A stretch of DNA of 64,000 nt from Pseudomonas sp. SLFW (GTDB lineage Bacteria; Pseudomonadota; Gammaproteobacteria; Pseudomonadales; Pseudomonadaceae), in contig NZ_JAAAKW010000001.1 in assembly GCF_009905615.1 (NCBI RefSeq), forward strand, positions 124,001 through 188,000. Reading direction: 5' to 3'. Below are positions 8,483 to 16,813 of the stretch, piece by piece. Position 1 is the stretch's first letter. The number at the start of each line of letters is the position of its first letter. Made by a program: the position numbers and the translations under genes. Under the pieces are notes generated by a model that saw only the letters and a program-made list of their open reading frames with translations, was not told the origin of the DNA and searched no databases.

Positions 8483-9475
8483 TCAGAGCTGAGTAATGCC
8501 ACCCGGCTGAAACACCGCCTCGATCGCGGCGATTCCGTTGACCAACGGCGCGCCGAACTCCCGTTGGCTGATCTCGAAATGATCGCCCGGCTGGGTCTTG
8601 ATGCCATCGGCAAACGACAGGGTCGCGGTGCCGAAAAAGTGCACGTGCACGTCGCCAGGCCGCAGGAACTGGCGGTATTTGAAGTGGTGGTATTCGAGGT
8701 TTTCCAGGCTGTGACACATGTTGGCCTCGCCGCTCAGGAATTCCTTCTCCCACAGCACCTTGCCGTCGCGCAGGATGCGGCTGGTGCCCGCCAGGTTTTG
8801 CGGCAAATCGCCGACGCGCAACTCAGGGCCGAACGAGCAGGCACGCAGTTTCGAGTGGGCCAGGTACAGGTAATTCTTGCGTTCCATGACGTGGTCGGAG
8901 AACTCGTTGCCGATGGCAAAACCCAGTCGGTACGGCTTGCCATCGTTGCCGATCACGTACAGGCCGCTCAGCTCAGGCTCTTCGCCCGCGTCTTCGGAAA
9001 ACGGCGGCTGCGGGAAGGCTTCGCCGGGACGGATCACGATGCTGCCGTCGCCCTTGTAGAACCACTCCGGTTGCACGCCCGCTTCACCGGCTGCGGGTTT
9101 GCCGCCTTCGATGCCCCATTTGAAGATGCGCATGGTGTCGGTCATGGCCGACTCGTCGTTGCCATGCTGGTGCATCTTGTCGCGAGCCGAAGCACTGCCC
9201 AAATGCGTCAGGCCGGTGCCGCTGACCAGCAGATGCGCAGGGTCCGGGTGATCGAGTGGCGGCAGGATGCGAAGGTCGGCGCGCAGCTGCGAATAATCGT
9301 GGCTGTCGCCCAGGCCGTGGCTGTCGACCTGTTCGGCGAGAGAGATTTTCTTGTCGATGGCCGCCAGCGCCAGGTCGCGGGTACTGGTCGCGCCTTGCAC
9401 TTCCCGCACCAGCGCGCCGTCCACCAGACCGACGCGACGCTGGCCGTTACCCAGCTCGAATTGAACCAAATGCAT
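8483..9475 (-). CDS. AraD1-family FAH-fold dehydratase (2-dehydro-3-deoxy-pentonate dehydratase)
   Basis: 330 residues of the fumarylacetoacetate-hydrolase superfamily, AraD1/GguC branch. Recognisable stretches are MHLVQFELGNGQRRVGLVDG, LVSGTGLTHLGSA, IFKWGIEGG, IGNEFSDHVMERKNYLYLAHSK and HVHFFGTATLSFADG. The family dehydrates 2-keto-3-deoxy-L-arabinonate to 2-oxoglutarate semialdehyde. The gene is 12 nt downstream of the second MFS gene, whose gap carries a good AGGAGA site, so they are co-translated from one mRNA. The IlvD/Edd gene across the divergent promoter supplies the preceding step. Confidence 0.85.
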   Translation of the reverse strand: MHLVQFELGNGQRRVGLVDGALVREVQGATSTRDLALAAIDKKISLAEQVDSHGLGDSHDYSQLRADLRILPPLDHPDPAHLLVSGTGLTHLGSASARDKMHQHGNDESAMTDTMRIFKWGIEGGKPAAGEAGVQPEWFYKGDGSIVIRPGEAFPQPPFSEDAGEEPELSGLYVIGNDGKPYRLGFAIGNEFSDHVMERKNYLYLAHSKLRACSFGPELRVGDLPQNLAGTSRILRDGKVLWEKEFLSGEANMCHSLENLEYHHFKYRQFLRPGDVHVHFFGTATLSFADGIKTQPGDHFEISQREFGAPLVNGIAAIEAVFQPGGITQL

Positions 9476-9487
9476 GAGTTTCTCCTT

Positions 9488-10801
9488 TTAGCGTGAACGG
9501 GCGCTGGCCGCGAATTTGGATTCCGGCAGCACGTGTTTGCGTTCCAGCACGCGGTACACGATGCCGGTCAGAATCAATCCGAAGACCATCACGCCCGAGA
9601 GGAAGTACAGGCCGCTGGCCAGATTGCCGGTCAGTTCTTTCAGCCAGCCAATGACGAACGGCCCGATGTAGCCGCCGAGGTTGCCCACCGAGTTGATCAA
9701 CGCGATACCGGCTGCCGCGCTGGCACCGGCGAAGAAGCGCCCCGGCAAGGTCCAGAAAATCGCGGTGCAGGAAAACAGCGAGAACGCCACCAGGCACAGC
9801 GCCGCCAGTTGCAGCACCGGCACGCTGAGGAAGGCGCTGAAGAAAAGCCCGATCGCACCGATCACATAAAGGAAGGCCAGATGGCCGTAGCGGTCGTTCA
9901 AACGGTCGGAGCTGCGCGGGATGATCAGCAAGCCGATGATGCCGAAGATGTAGGGCACGGCCGACACGAATCCGGTGACCAGGTCGCTGCCACCGAACTG
10001 TTTGATCAGCGTCGGCAGCCACAGGCCCAGGCCATAGATGCTCAGGGTCACCGGTAAGTAGAACAGCGCCAGCAGCAGGACGCGTTTGTCCTTGAGGGCG
10101 TGCAAAGGGTTGCCGTGACGGGTCTGGCCGTATTCCTCCAGGTCCTTTTTCAGCTCGCCGGTCAGCCATTCCTTCTCGACCGGGTCCATCCATTTCACGT
10201 CTTTCGGGCCGTCCGGCAGCCAGCGCAGTACCGGCCAGGTCAGCAGGATCGCAGGCGCGCCAATGCACAGGAACAGCCATTGCCAGCCGTGCAGACCGCC
10301 GACGCCTTCCATGCCCAGCAGGCCGCCGGAAATCGGGCCGGTGATCATCATGGCGATGGGTTGCGAAAGGATGAACAGGCCGAGGATTTTGCCGCGATGG
10401 CGCACCGGGAACCACTGGGTGATGTAGTACAGCACGCCAGGAAAGAAGCCCGCTTCCGCCGCACCGAGCAGGAAGCGCATCACGTAGAAACTGGTCGGGC
10501 CCTGAATGAAGGCCATGCCCATGGTGATCGCGCCCCAGGTGATCATGATCCGCGCGAACCAGCGCCGTGCGCCGAAGCGTTCGAGCATCAGGTTGCTGGG
10601 GATTTCCAGGAGGAAGTAGCCGATGAAGAACAAGCCCGCACCGAGGCCATAAGCCGCATCGCCGATGCCGACGTCCGCGCCCATGTGCAGCTTGGCGAAG
10701 CCCACGGCGGAACGGTCTACATACGCGATCAGGTACAGGAGGATCAGAAACGGGATGAGTTTCAGGGTGATGCGACGAATAAGCCTGAGTTCCTGGCTCA
10801 T
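9488..10801 (-). CDS. MFS permease, anion:cation symporter family, first gene of pentonate operon
   Basis: 437 residues. The ATG at 10801 has GGAG about 12 nt upstream; a GTG at 10816 is the alternative. YVDRSAVGFAKLHM and FLLEIPSNLMLERFGARRW are ACS-subfamily signatures, and TLPGRFFAGASAAAGIALINSVGNLGG is a typical late helix. It lies first in the minus-strand unit and shares a 220-bp divergent promoter with the dehydratase gene, so uptake of the inducing sugar acid is the natural role. It differs clearly from the permease at 5328-6653, so two carriers serve one locus. Confidence 0.86.
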   Translation of the reverse strand: MSQELRLIRRITLKLIPFLILLYLIAYVDRSAVGFAKLHMGADVGIGDAAYGLGAGLFFIGYFLLEIPSNLMLERFGARRWFARIMITWGAITMGMAFIQGPTSFYVMRFLLGAAEAGFFPGVLYYITQWFPVRHRGKILGLFILSQPIAMMITGPISGGLLGMEGVGGLHGWQWLFLCIGAPAILLTWPVLRWLPDGPKDVKWMDPVEKEWLTGELKKDLEEYGQTRHGNPLHALKDKRVLLLALFYLPVTLSIYGLGLWLPTLIKQFGGSDLVTGFVSAVPYIFGIIGLLIIPRSSDRLNDRYGHLAFLYVIGAIGLFFSAFLSVPVLQLAALCLVAFSLFSCTAIFWTLPGRFFAGASAAAGIALINSVGNLGGYIGPFVIGWLKELTGNLASGLYFLSGVMVFGLILTGIVYRVLERKHVLPESKFAASARSR

Positions 10802-10920
10802 GTAAGCAGTCTCCACGTTGTTTTTGTTATGGAAGCGTCGGAGATCGCCTCTGCCTTCGTGTGTGCCAGGTGGTTGAGTACGCGGCGAGCAGGGTCGTCT
10901 CTCGATGGGAAACGACTATA

Positions 10921-10931
10921 TAGTAATACTA
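10921..10931. promoter_or_regulatory. FadR/GntR-type operator in divergent promoter
   Basis: TAGTAATACTA matches the FadR-subfamily consensus T-N-GT-N3-AC-N-A exactly. It is centred between the permease gene (start 10801) and the dehydratase gene (start 11022), the right place for the FadR-type regulator at 13007 to control both arms. Confidence 0.6.
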
Positions 10932-11021
10932 TTTGAAGTGACAAGACTTCCACTCTGGGCTTTTTAGGCCTATTTTAATCAGCACGTGACGTTTTAAGTC
11001 TTACAATAAGAGTGCTGATTT

Positions 11022-12776
11022 ATGTCTGATTCCCCTTCCAATACCCACAAGAAACCTGTCCTGCGTTCGGCCCAATGGTTCGGGACCGCTGACAAGAACG
11101 GCTTCATGTACCGCAGCTGGATGAAGAACCAGGGCATCGCCGACCACCAGTTTCAGGGCAAGCCGATCATTGGCATCTGCAACACCTGGTCCGAACTCAC
11201 CCCCTGCAACGCGCACTTCCGCACCATCGCCGAACACGTCAAACGTGGCGTGATCGAGGCCGGTGGTTTCCCCGTTGAATTCCCGGTCTTCTCCAACGGC
11301 GAATCGAACCTGCGCCCCACCGCCATGCTCACCCGCAACCTGGCGAGCATGGACGTGGAAGAGGCGATTCGCGGCAACCCCATCGACGGCGTGGTGCTTT
11401 TGACCGGCTGCGACAAGACCACCCCTGCGTTGCTGATGGGCGCGGCCAGTTGCGACGTTCCGGCCATCGTCGTCACGGGCGGGCCGATGCTGAATGGCAA
11501 GCACAAGGGTAAGGACATCGGCGCCGGGACCATCGTCTGGCAGATGCACGAGTCCTATAAAGCAGGCCAGATCAGCCTCGATGAATTCCTCTCCGCCGAA
11601 GCCGGGATGTCGCGCTCGGCGGGCACCTGCAACACCATGGGCACGGCCTCGACCATGGCCTGTATGGCCGAAGCGCTGGGCACGTCCTTGCCGCACAACG
11701 CAGCGATTCCGGCAGTGGATTCGCGGCGTTACGTGTTGGCCCACATGTCCGGCATGCGTGCGGTGCAGATGGTCAATGAAGACCTGCGCCTGTCGAAAAT
11801 CCTCACCCGCGAGGCGTTCGAAAACGCTATTCGTGTCAACGCGGCGATTGGCGGTTCGACCAACGCGGTGATTCACCTCAAGGCCATCGCCGGGCGCATC
11901 GGCGTCGATCTGGAGCTGGACGACTGGACCCGCATCGGTCGCGGCACCCCGACGCTGGTGGACTTGCAGCCTTCAGGGCGCTTCCTGATGGAAGAGTTTT
12001 ATTACGCGGGCGGTCTGCCTGCGGTACTGCGCCGCCTGGGCGAGAACAACCTGATTCCCAACCCTGAAGCCTTGACCGTGAACGGCAAGTCGCTGTGGGA
12101 AAACGTGAAGAACTCGCCGATCTATGGCGACGACGAAGTCATCCGCGCCATCGACAACCCGTTGGTGGCCGATGGCGGCATCTGTGTGTTGCGCGGCAAC
12201 CTCGCGCCGCTGGGCGCAGTCCTCAAGCCTTCTGCGGCGACCCCTGCACTGATGAAGCATCGCGGCCGCGCCGTGGTGTTCGAGAACTTCGACATGTACA
12301 AGGCGCGGATCAACGACCCGGAGCTGGACGTCGACGCCAACAGCATTCTGGTGATGAAGAACTGCGGGCCGAAGGGTTATCCGGGCATGGCGGAGGTCGG
12401 CAACATGGGCCTGCCGGCCAAGCTGTTGGCCCAGGGCGTGACCGACATGGTGCGGATTTCCGATGCGCGCATGAGCGGCACAGCCTACGGCACAGTGGTC
12501 TTGCACGTGGCGCCGGAAGCAGCGGCGGGCGGGCCGTTGGCGGTGGTGCAGGAAGGCGATTACATCGAGCTGGACTGCGCGACCGGGCGTCTGCATCTGG
12601 ACATTCCACAACAGGAACTGGATGCCCGCCTCGCCGACTGGCAAGCGCCGCAAAACAAGCTGATCGGTGGCTATCGCCAGTTGTACATCGACCATGTGAT
12701 GCAGGCTGACCAGGGGTGTGATTTTGATTTCCTGGTCGGGATGCGTGGGTCGGAAGTGCCTCGGCACTCCCACTGA
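11022..12776 (+). CDS. L-arabinonate dehydratase-type IlvD/Edd enzyme
   Basis: 584 residues. The three cysteines that bind the [2Fe-2S] cluster are visible: Cys62 (TWSELTPCNAHF), Cys130 (LLTGCDKTTPA) and Cys203 (AGTCNTMGTAST). The opening RSAQWFGTADKNGFMYRSWMKNQG is typical of sugar-acid dehydratases such as L-arabinonate dehydratase rather than IlvD proper. It removes water from an aldonate to give a 2-keto-3-deoxy acid, which the AraD1-type enzyme then uses. D-xylonate or D-fuconate specificity cannot be excluded. It is transcribed away from the permease gene and followed by a REP pair and the regulator gene. Confidence 0.88.
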   Translation: MSDSPSNTHKKPVLRSAQWFGTADKNGFMYRSWMKNQGIADHQFQGKPIIGICNTWSELTPCNAHFRTIAEHVKRGVIEAGGFPVEFPVFSNGESNLRPTAMLTRNLASMDVEEAIRGNPIDGVVLLTGCDKTTPALLMGAASCDVPAIVVTGGPMLNGKHKGKDIGAGTIVWQMHESYKAGQISLDEFLSAEAGMSRSAGTCNTMGTASTMACMAEALGTSLPHNAAIPAVDSRRYVLAHMSGMRAVQMVNEDLRLSKILTREAFENAIRVNAAIGGSTNAVIHLKAIAGRIGVDLELDDWTRIGRGTPTLVDLQPSGRFLMEEFYYAGGLPAVLRRLGENNLIPNPEALTVNGKSLWENVKNSPIYGDDEVIRAIDNPLVADGGICVLRGNLAPLGAVLKPSAATPALMKHRGRAVVFENFDMYKARINDPELDVDANSILVMKNCGPKGYPGMAEVGNMGLPAKLLAQGVTDMVRISDARMSGTAYGTVVLHVAPEAAAGGPLAVVQEGDYIELDCATGRLHLDIPQQELDARLADWQAPQNKLIGGYRQLYIDHVMQADQGCDFDFLVGMRGSEVPRHSH

Positions 12777-12797
12777 TGGACTACCGGTGAAGCCTCC

Positions 12798-12884
12798 TGT
12801 GGGAGCGAATTCATTCGCGAAAAGGTTGGCAGACGACGCATCTGTATGGGATGTACCGCCTTCGCGAATGAATTCGCTCCCACA
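12798..12884. repeat. REPIN, GAATTCATTCGCGA type
   Basis: Inverted arms at 12798-12820 and 12862-12884, in the gap between the dehydratase gene and its regulator gene. Confidence 0.9.
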
Positions 12885-13006
12885 GAATGACGTCTGCCAA
12901 CTACGCCACCGGTATCTGCGATACCCTCCGACATCTGCACCCGCGCCCTCCTCCCCGCCAATGCTATGATGCGCCGCATTCATCGTTCAGGATTGCCCCG
13001 CGCCCC

Positions 13007-13729
13007 ATGGATTACCGTAAGCCCTCCGACCGCAAGAGCATGCATTCGCGCATTGTCCAGGACATCGGCATGCAGATCGTTTCAGGCCGCTTCAAACCTG
13101 ACGACAAGCTCCCCGCCGAAGCCCTGCTCTGTGAGGAATACGCGGTCAGTCGGCCGGTGTTGCGGGAGGCAACGCGGGTATTGGTGGCGAAGGGCTTGGT
13201 GTATTCACGGCCTCGCGTGGGCACAGTGGTCAAGCCTCGTCGCGAGTGGCACATCCTCGACCCGGACGTGCTCCATTGGCTGATGCAAAGCTCGCCGCAG
13301 AATGAATTCTTCGCGCTGTTGACCAGCGTGCGCAGCATCATCGAACCGGCCGCCGCCGCCCTTGCCGCACAACATGCCACACCGGATGAAGTCGCCGGAA
13401 TCAGCGAGGCCTACGAACGCATGGCGGCCGCGCCGACCGTCGAAGAGGTGTTGCAGCCCGACCTGGATTTCCACAGCCGCATCGCCGACGCCACCCACAA
13501 CGACCTGCTCGCGCACCTGTGCAACATGCTGTCGCTGGCGTTGCGTGAAGCGTTGAAGCATTCCAACAAGCGCCCGAACCTGCACGAACTGGCGTTGCCG
13601 CGACACAAGGCCATTCTCACCGCCATCGAAAACCGCGACGCCCTCGGCGCCCACCACGCGACACTGGTGCAACTGGACGATGCGCGCAACGCGCTGAATG
13701 TGGTGTTGGGGCAGGGGGTGAAGTTATAG
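13007..13729 (+). CDS. FadR/GntR-family transcriptional regulator
   Basis: 240 residues. The ATG at 13007 starts just before the winged helix; the frame stays open upstream into the REP but without family resemblance. The N-terminal GntR helix-turn-helix (about 10-75) includes LPAEALLCEEYAVSRPVLREATRVLVAKGLV. The C-terminal FCD-type helical domain (about 95-235) has the metal/ligand residues expected of FadR-type sensors: D/H in QPDLDFHSRIADATHN and His in PRHKAILTAIE and DALGAHHATL. It probably senses a pathway sugar acid and represses both arms through the 10921-10931 site. Confidence 0.85.
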   Translation: MDYRKPSDRKSMHSRIVQDIGMQIVSGRFKPDDKLPAEALLCEEYAVSRPVLREATRVLVAKGLVYSRPRVGTVVKPRREWHILDPDVLHWLMQSSPQNEFFALLTSVRSIIEPAAAALAAQHATPDEVAGISEAYERMAAAPTVEEVLQPDLDFHSRIADATHNDLLAHLCNMLSLALREALKHSNKRPNLHELALPRHKAILTAIENRDALGAHHATLVQLDDARNALNVVLGQGVKL

Positions 13730-14317
13730 GGCCGACGGCTTGTACCGAAGACGTAGGCGCGCCGCGGTCAAGGCTTTTGATTCTGGGCGGAGCCCGTAGG
13801 AGTTGGCTTGCCTACGATCTGGCGCGAAGCGGCAGCAAAACCTGCGCATGCAGCCTCGAAATGTTTATATCTTTTTGATCTTACGCAGGGCATTAGTCAC
13901 GCGTTTCGGCAAACGATAGTGCAAATGACTCGGCGTTCTTGATGAAGATTTCTCTATAAATAAACCACTTACCGCCCCTTACTCCACCACGATTTTCCGT
14001 ATCCCTCCGCCAAAATACGGCAACAATCCGACGCCAAACAATGAGCGCGTGCGGGTCATTGACACTCAAAAACTTCCCGCCTAGCGTAAGGCCAGTGATC
14101 GTTTTCTCCTGCCTGGATCACTGCCGCTGCACTTCAACAAGACGGGACGTATCCAGCCTTTTCAGTCCTGCGCTTTCAGCGAACAGATCCTGTACATCGC
14201 CACGTTCGGCGACGCTTTCGTATGCCTGGGTTCAGCTGTCGTCTACCTGACGCGTTCACGCGGCCTGCGCCCGTGGCCGCGAAATGATTTCTGCATGCTT
14301 GGCCTTGAGGTACTGGA
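13730..14317. other. Intergenic region before exopolysaccharide-type cluster
   Basis: 588 nt without a convincing gene. It holds a solo REP-like copy (13796-13837, GTAGGAGTTGGCTTGCC core) and an AT-richer stretch around 13855-14000 that probably carries the promoter of the downstream four-gene cluster. Short ORFs here have no family features. Confidence 0.6.
13796..13837. repeat. Solo REP-like element
   Basis: A single GTAGGAGTTGGCTTGCCTACGA-like copy without an inverted partner nearby. Confidence 0.55.
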
Positions 14318-15565
14318 ATGACCAATTTATCGATCGAGCCGATCTCGATGACGTCCGGGGTGCCTGCCAGGCCGCGTTTTTTCACGCTGTCGCTGTTGCC
14401 CCGGCTGGTGGGGTTCAGCGTGTTGTTCTTCATCGTCTGGCTGCTGTTTTCCACCCTGTTCCTGCCGCTGCTGTCCTCGTCCGCCACCCGGGCGATTCTG
14501 AATGCGCCGGTGATTCTGCTGACCACGCCCATCGACGGCGTTGTCAGTGCGCTGTCGATCAAGCCCGGCGAAGCGTTCGCCAAGGGGCAGACCATCGCCA
14601 CCATCGAAAACCCACGGGCCAATCAGGAAACCCTGCTCACCTTGCAGACCCGTCGCCTGACGCTGGAGCAGCAATTGGCCTCGCTGAAAAGCCAGGCCGA
14701 ACACGATCAGCAGTTCTACGACGCACTCGATAAAACCAGTCAGCAATACCAGACCGCCTACCACACGCAGCAGCTGTACGCGCAACGTGCGCTGCGGGCG
14801 GAAAGCGTGGCGGCCGACGCCCGTTTGCAGGATGCCCAAGCCACGTTGATGCGCAATCAGGAGCTGTTTCGCCAAGGCGCGGTGAGTGAAGCGGCGGTGA
14901 CCTCTTCCAAGGCGCAACTGGCGTCGCTGCAAGGAGCGGCCGAATCGATTCGCTCGCAGTTGCGCATCAACAGTGGCGACGTGTCGGCGGCCAGCGAACA
15001 GGTGTACCTCGACCCCGATCAGTTGCGCATGTTTGACCTCCAAGCGCAGATGACCACGCTGCAGCTGAGCCTGGCGAATCAGACAAAGAACCGTGCGACG
15101 CAACAGGAAGAGTTGGACAACCTCAATCAACTGATTGAGACCGAACAGAACCGGGTCAGGCTGATGGCGGCGTACAACGTGGTCGCCTACGCCCCCGGCA
15201 CCGTTCAGGAACTGGTCGCCCCGGAAGGCACGCTGGTCCGCGCCGGTGCCACGCTGGTGCGGGCCACCCACTGCAATCAGAGCAACGTGATCGCGGTGTT
15301 CCCGGAGCGGATGGCCAGCAAAATCACGCGGGACACGGTGCTGATCGTGGACGTCGCGGGCCTGAATCAGCCGCTCAGGGCACACGTCGTGCAGCTGCTG
15401 TCTAAACCCAGCGACACCCTCTCCGCCAATTACAGCGTGCCCTTCCCGTTCGCCGAGCAAAACGCCGTGTACGTGGTCGGCGCCTTCGATGACGACCTCT
15501 CGGAAAACGAACGCGCGCGGACCTGTAATCCGGGCAATTGGGTGACGGCCAAGGTGTCAGGATGA
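14318..15565 (+). CDS. HlyD-type membrane fusion protein of putative polysaccharide exporter
   Basis: 415 residues. One transmembrane helix (about 26-52) is followed by a split biotinyl-lipoyl/barrel-sandwich region: TTPIDGVVSALSIKPGEAFAKGQTIATIENP at about 68-98 and VVAYAPGTVQELVAPEGTLVRAGATLVRAT after residue 285. A long helical hairpin rich in Gln and Leu (about 100-280) lies between the halves, as in HlyD/EmrA adaptor proteins. It is the first gene of a tight cluster: its stop overlaps the next start by 4 nt (ATGA). The family bridges an inner-membrane pump or synthase to an outer-membrane channel. The beta-glucan protein BgsB of rhizobia is a possible analogue; this is inference. Confidence 0.8.
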   Translation: MTNLSIEPISMTSGVPARPRFFTLSLLPRLVGFSVLFFIVWLLFSTLFLPLLSSSATRAILNAPVILLTTPIDGVVSALSIKPGEAFAKGQTIATIENPRANQETLLTLQTRRLTLEQQLASLKSQAEHDQQFYDALDKTSQQYQTAYHTQQLYAQRALRAESVAADARLQDAQATLMRNQELFRQGAVSEAAVTSSKAQLASLQGAAESIRSQLRINSGDVSAASEQVYLDPDQLRMFDLQAQMTTLQLSLANQTKNRATQQEELDNLNQLIETEQNRVRLMAAYNVVAYAPGTVQELVAPEGTLVRAGATLVRATHCNQSNVIAVFPERMASKITRDTVLIVDVAGLNQPLRAHVVQLLSKPSDTLSANYSVPFPFAEQNAVYVVGAFDDDLSENERARTCNPGNWVTAKVSG

Positions 15566-16812
15566 AACGCCTCGGGCTGGCCGGTTGCAGCGTGTGGCTG
15601 CTGACGCTGTTCAGCGTTCCGGTGATGGCCGATCAAAGCCGTCCGCAACTGGAACGGTTAACGTGCGCGGCGCTCGACCGTGCCGTGTTGTCCCTCGCCG
15701 ACGGCCCCGTTTTGCTGGCGAGCTACCCCGCCTTCGAAGGCCATCCGCCCGCGATCATTGCCCTGCGCGGCGTGGCGTTCACCTACGACAACGCGCTGGC
15801 GAGCATCGCGCTGTTCGGCTGTGGCAAACCGCAATCGGCGGAGCGTATCGCTGACGCGCTGACGTACGCGGTGGACAACGACCCCGACTATCACGACGGC
15901 CGCCTGCGCAACGCCTACGTTGCCGGTTCAGTAAAAACCAGCGGGCCGATTCTGCTGCCCGGTTATTGGAGCCAGGAGCGCAACGCCTGGAATCAGGACG
16001 CGTATCAGGTCGGCAGTGCGACCGGCAATCAGGCGTGGGCCGTGCTGGCGCTGCTCGAAGCCTTTCGTCAGACCCAGACACCGCGTTATCTACAGGCCGC
16101 CGAAAAAATCCTGCTCTGGACCCAGCGCAACACCTACGACAGCCAGGCCCCGGCAGGCTTCATCGGCGGCTTCTACGGCTACCCGCCGAACCCGGTCCGT
16201 CAGGGCTGGAAATCCACCGAACACAACATCGATCTGGCCGCTGCGTGGGACGCGCTGAACCGCATCAAGGCCAGTGCCGAAAGCGCCACCCAAGCCAGGA
16301 TCGCCCGTGATTTCGTCGACCGCCAATGGCTCGCCCAGGAAGGGCGGTTTCTGATCGGCACCCTCCCCGACGGCCGCACCGCCGAGCATCAGCGCTCGGG
16401 GCTGGACGCGCAGATCTGGCCATTGATTGCCGTTCGCCAGCCGCCCGCCGACTGGTCGCGGGTGTTCGGGTTCGTCGATCAGGCCCACCGGTTTGGCGAA
16501 GGTTACGGCTTCAGTCGCGATCCGGATGGCCTGTGGACCGAGGGCACCGCGCAGGCCGCAGCGGTCGCGCACCTCACCGGCGCGGCCGACAAGGCCTGCG
16601 CATTGTGGCCGGTGCTGATCGCGCAGCAGTCGACGGATGGCTGGCTGTTCGCGACCCCGCAGGCACAGATCAGCACCGGGCTGGCCATCGGCCCGGACTC
16701 CACGAGCAACGACTTTTTCTACTACCACCTGCCCCATCTGGGCGCCACGGCCTGGGCGGCGATTGCGGCCAGCGGCGTCAACCCGTTCACCGGCGCACAG
16801 GAGGCCAACTGA
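15562..16812 (+). CDS. Exported alpha/alpha-barrel (six-hairpin glycosidase-like) protein
   Basis: 416 residues, ATG overlapping the upstream stop. A signal peptide (about 1-24, ending VMADQ) is followed by helical repeats with stretches typical of six-hairpin glycosidase folds: SATGNQAWAVLALLEAF, YLQAAEKILLWTQRNT, GWKSTEHNIDLAAAWDAL and LWTEGTAQAAAVAHL. I do not recognise a numbered GH family. In other exopolysaccharide operons such a periplasmic enzyme trims or clears polymer (for example BcsZ with cellulose), which is the likely role here. Acidic residues in STEHNIDLAAAWD and GLDAQIWP are candidate catalytic positions. The next gene starts 1 nt after the stop. Confidence 0.68.
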   Translation: MKRLGLAGCSVWLLTLFSVPVMADQSRPQLERLTCAALDRAVLSLADGPVLLASYPAFEGHPPAIIALRGVAFTYDNALASIALFGCGKPQSAERIADALTYAVDNDPDYHDGRLRNAYVAGSVKTSGPILLPGYWSQERNAWNQDAYQVGSATGNQAWAVLALLEAFRQTQTPRYLQAAEKILLWTQRNTYDSQAPAGFIGGFYGYPPNPVRQGWKSTEHNIDLAAAWDALNRIKASAESATQARIARDFVDRQWLAQEGRFLIGTLPDGRTAEHQRSGLDAQIWPLIAVRQPPADWSRVFGFVDQAHRFGEGYGFSRDPDGLWTEGTAQAAAVAHLTGAADKACALWPVLIAQQSTDGWLFATPQAQISTGLAIGPDSTSNDFFYYHLPHLGATAWAAIAASGVNPFTGAQEAN

Positions 16813-16813
16813 C

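Noticed and set aside
14041..14250. Short plus-strand frame before the HlyD-like gene
   Set aside because: No ribosome site, no family resemblance, atypical composition; more likely promoter DNA.
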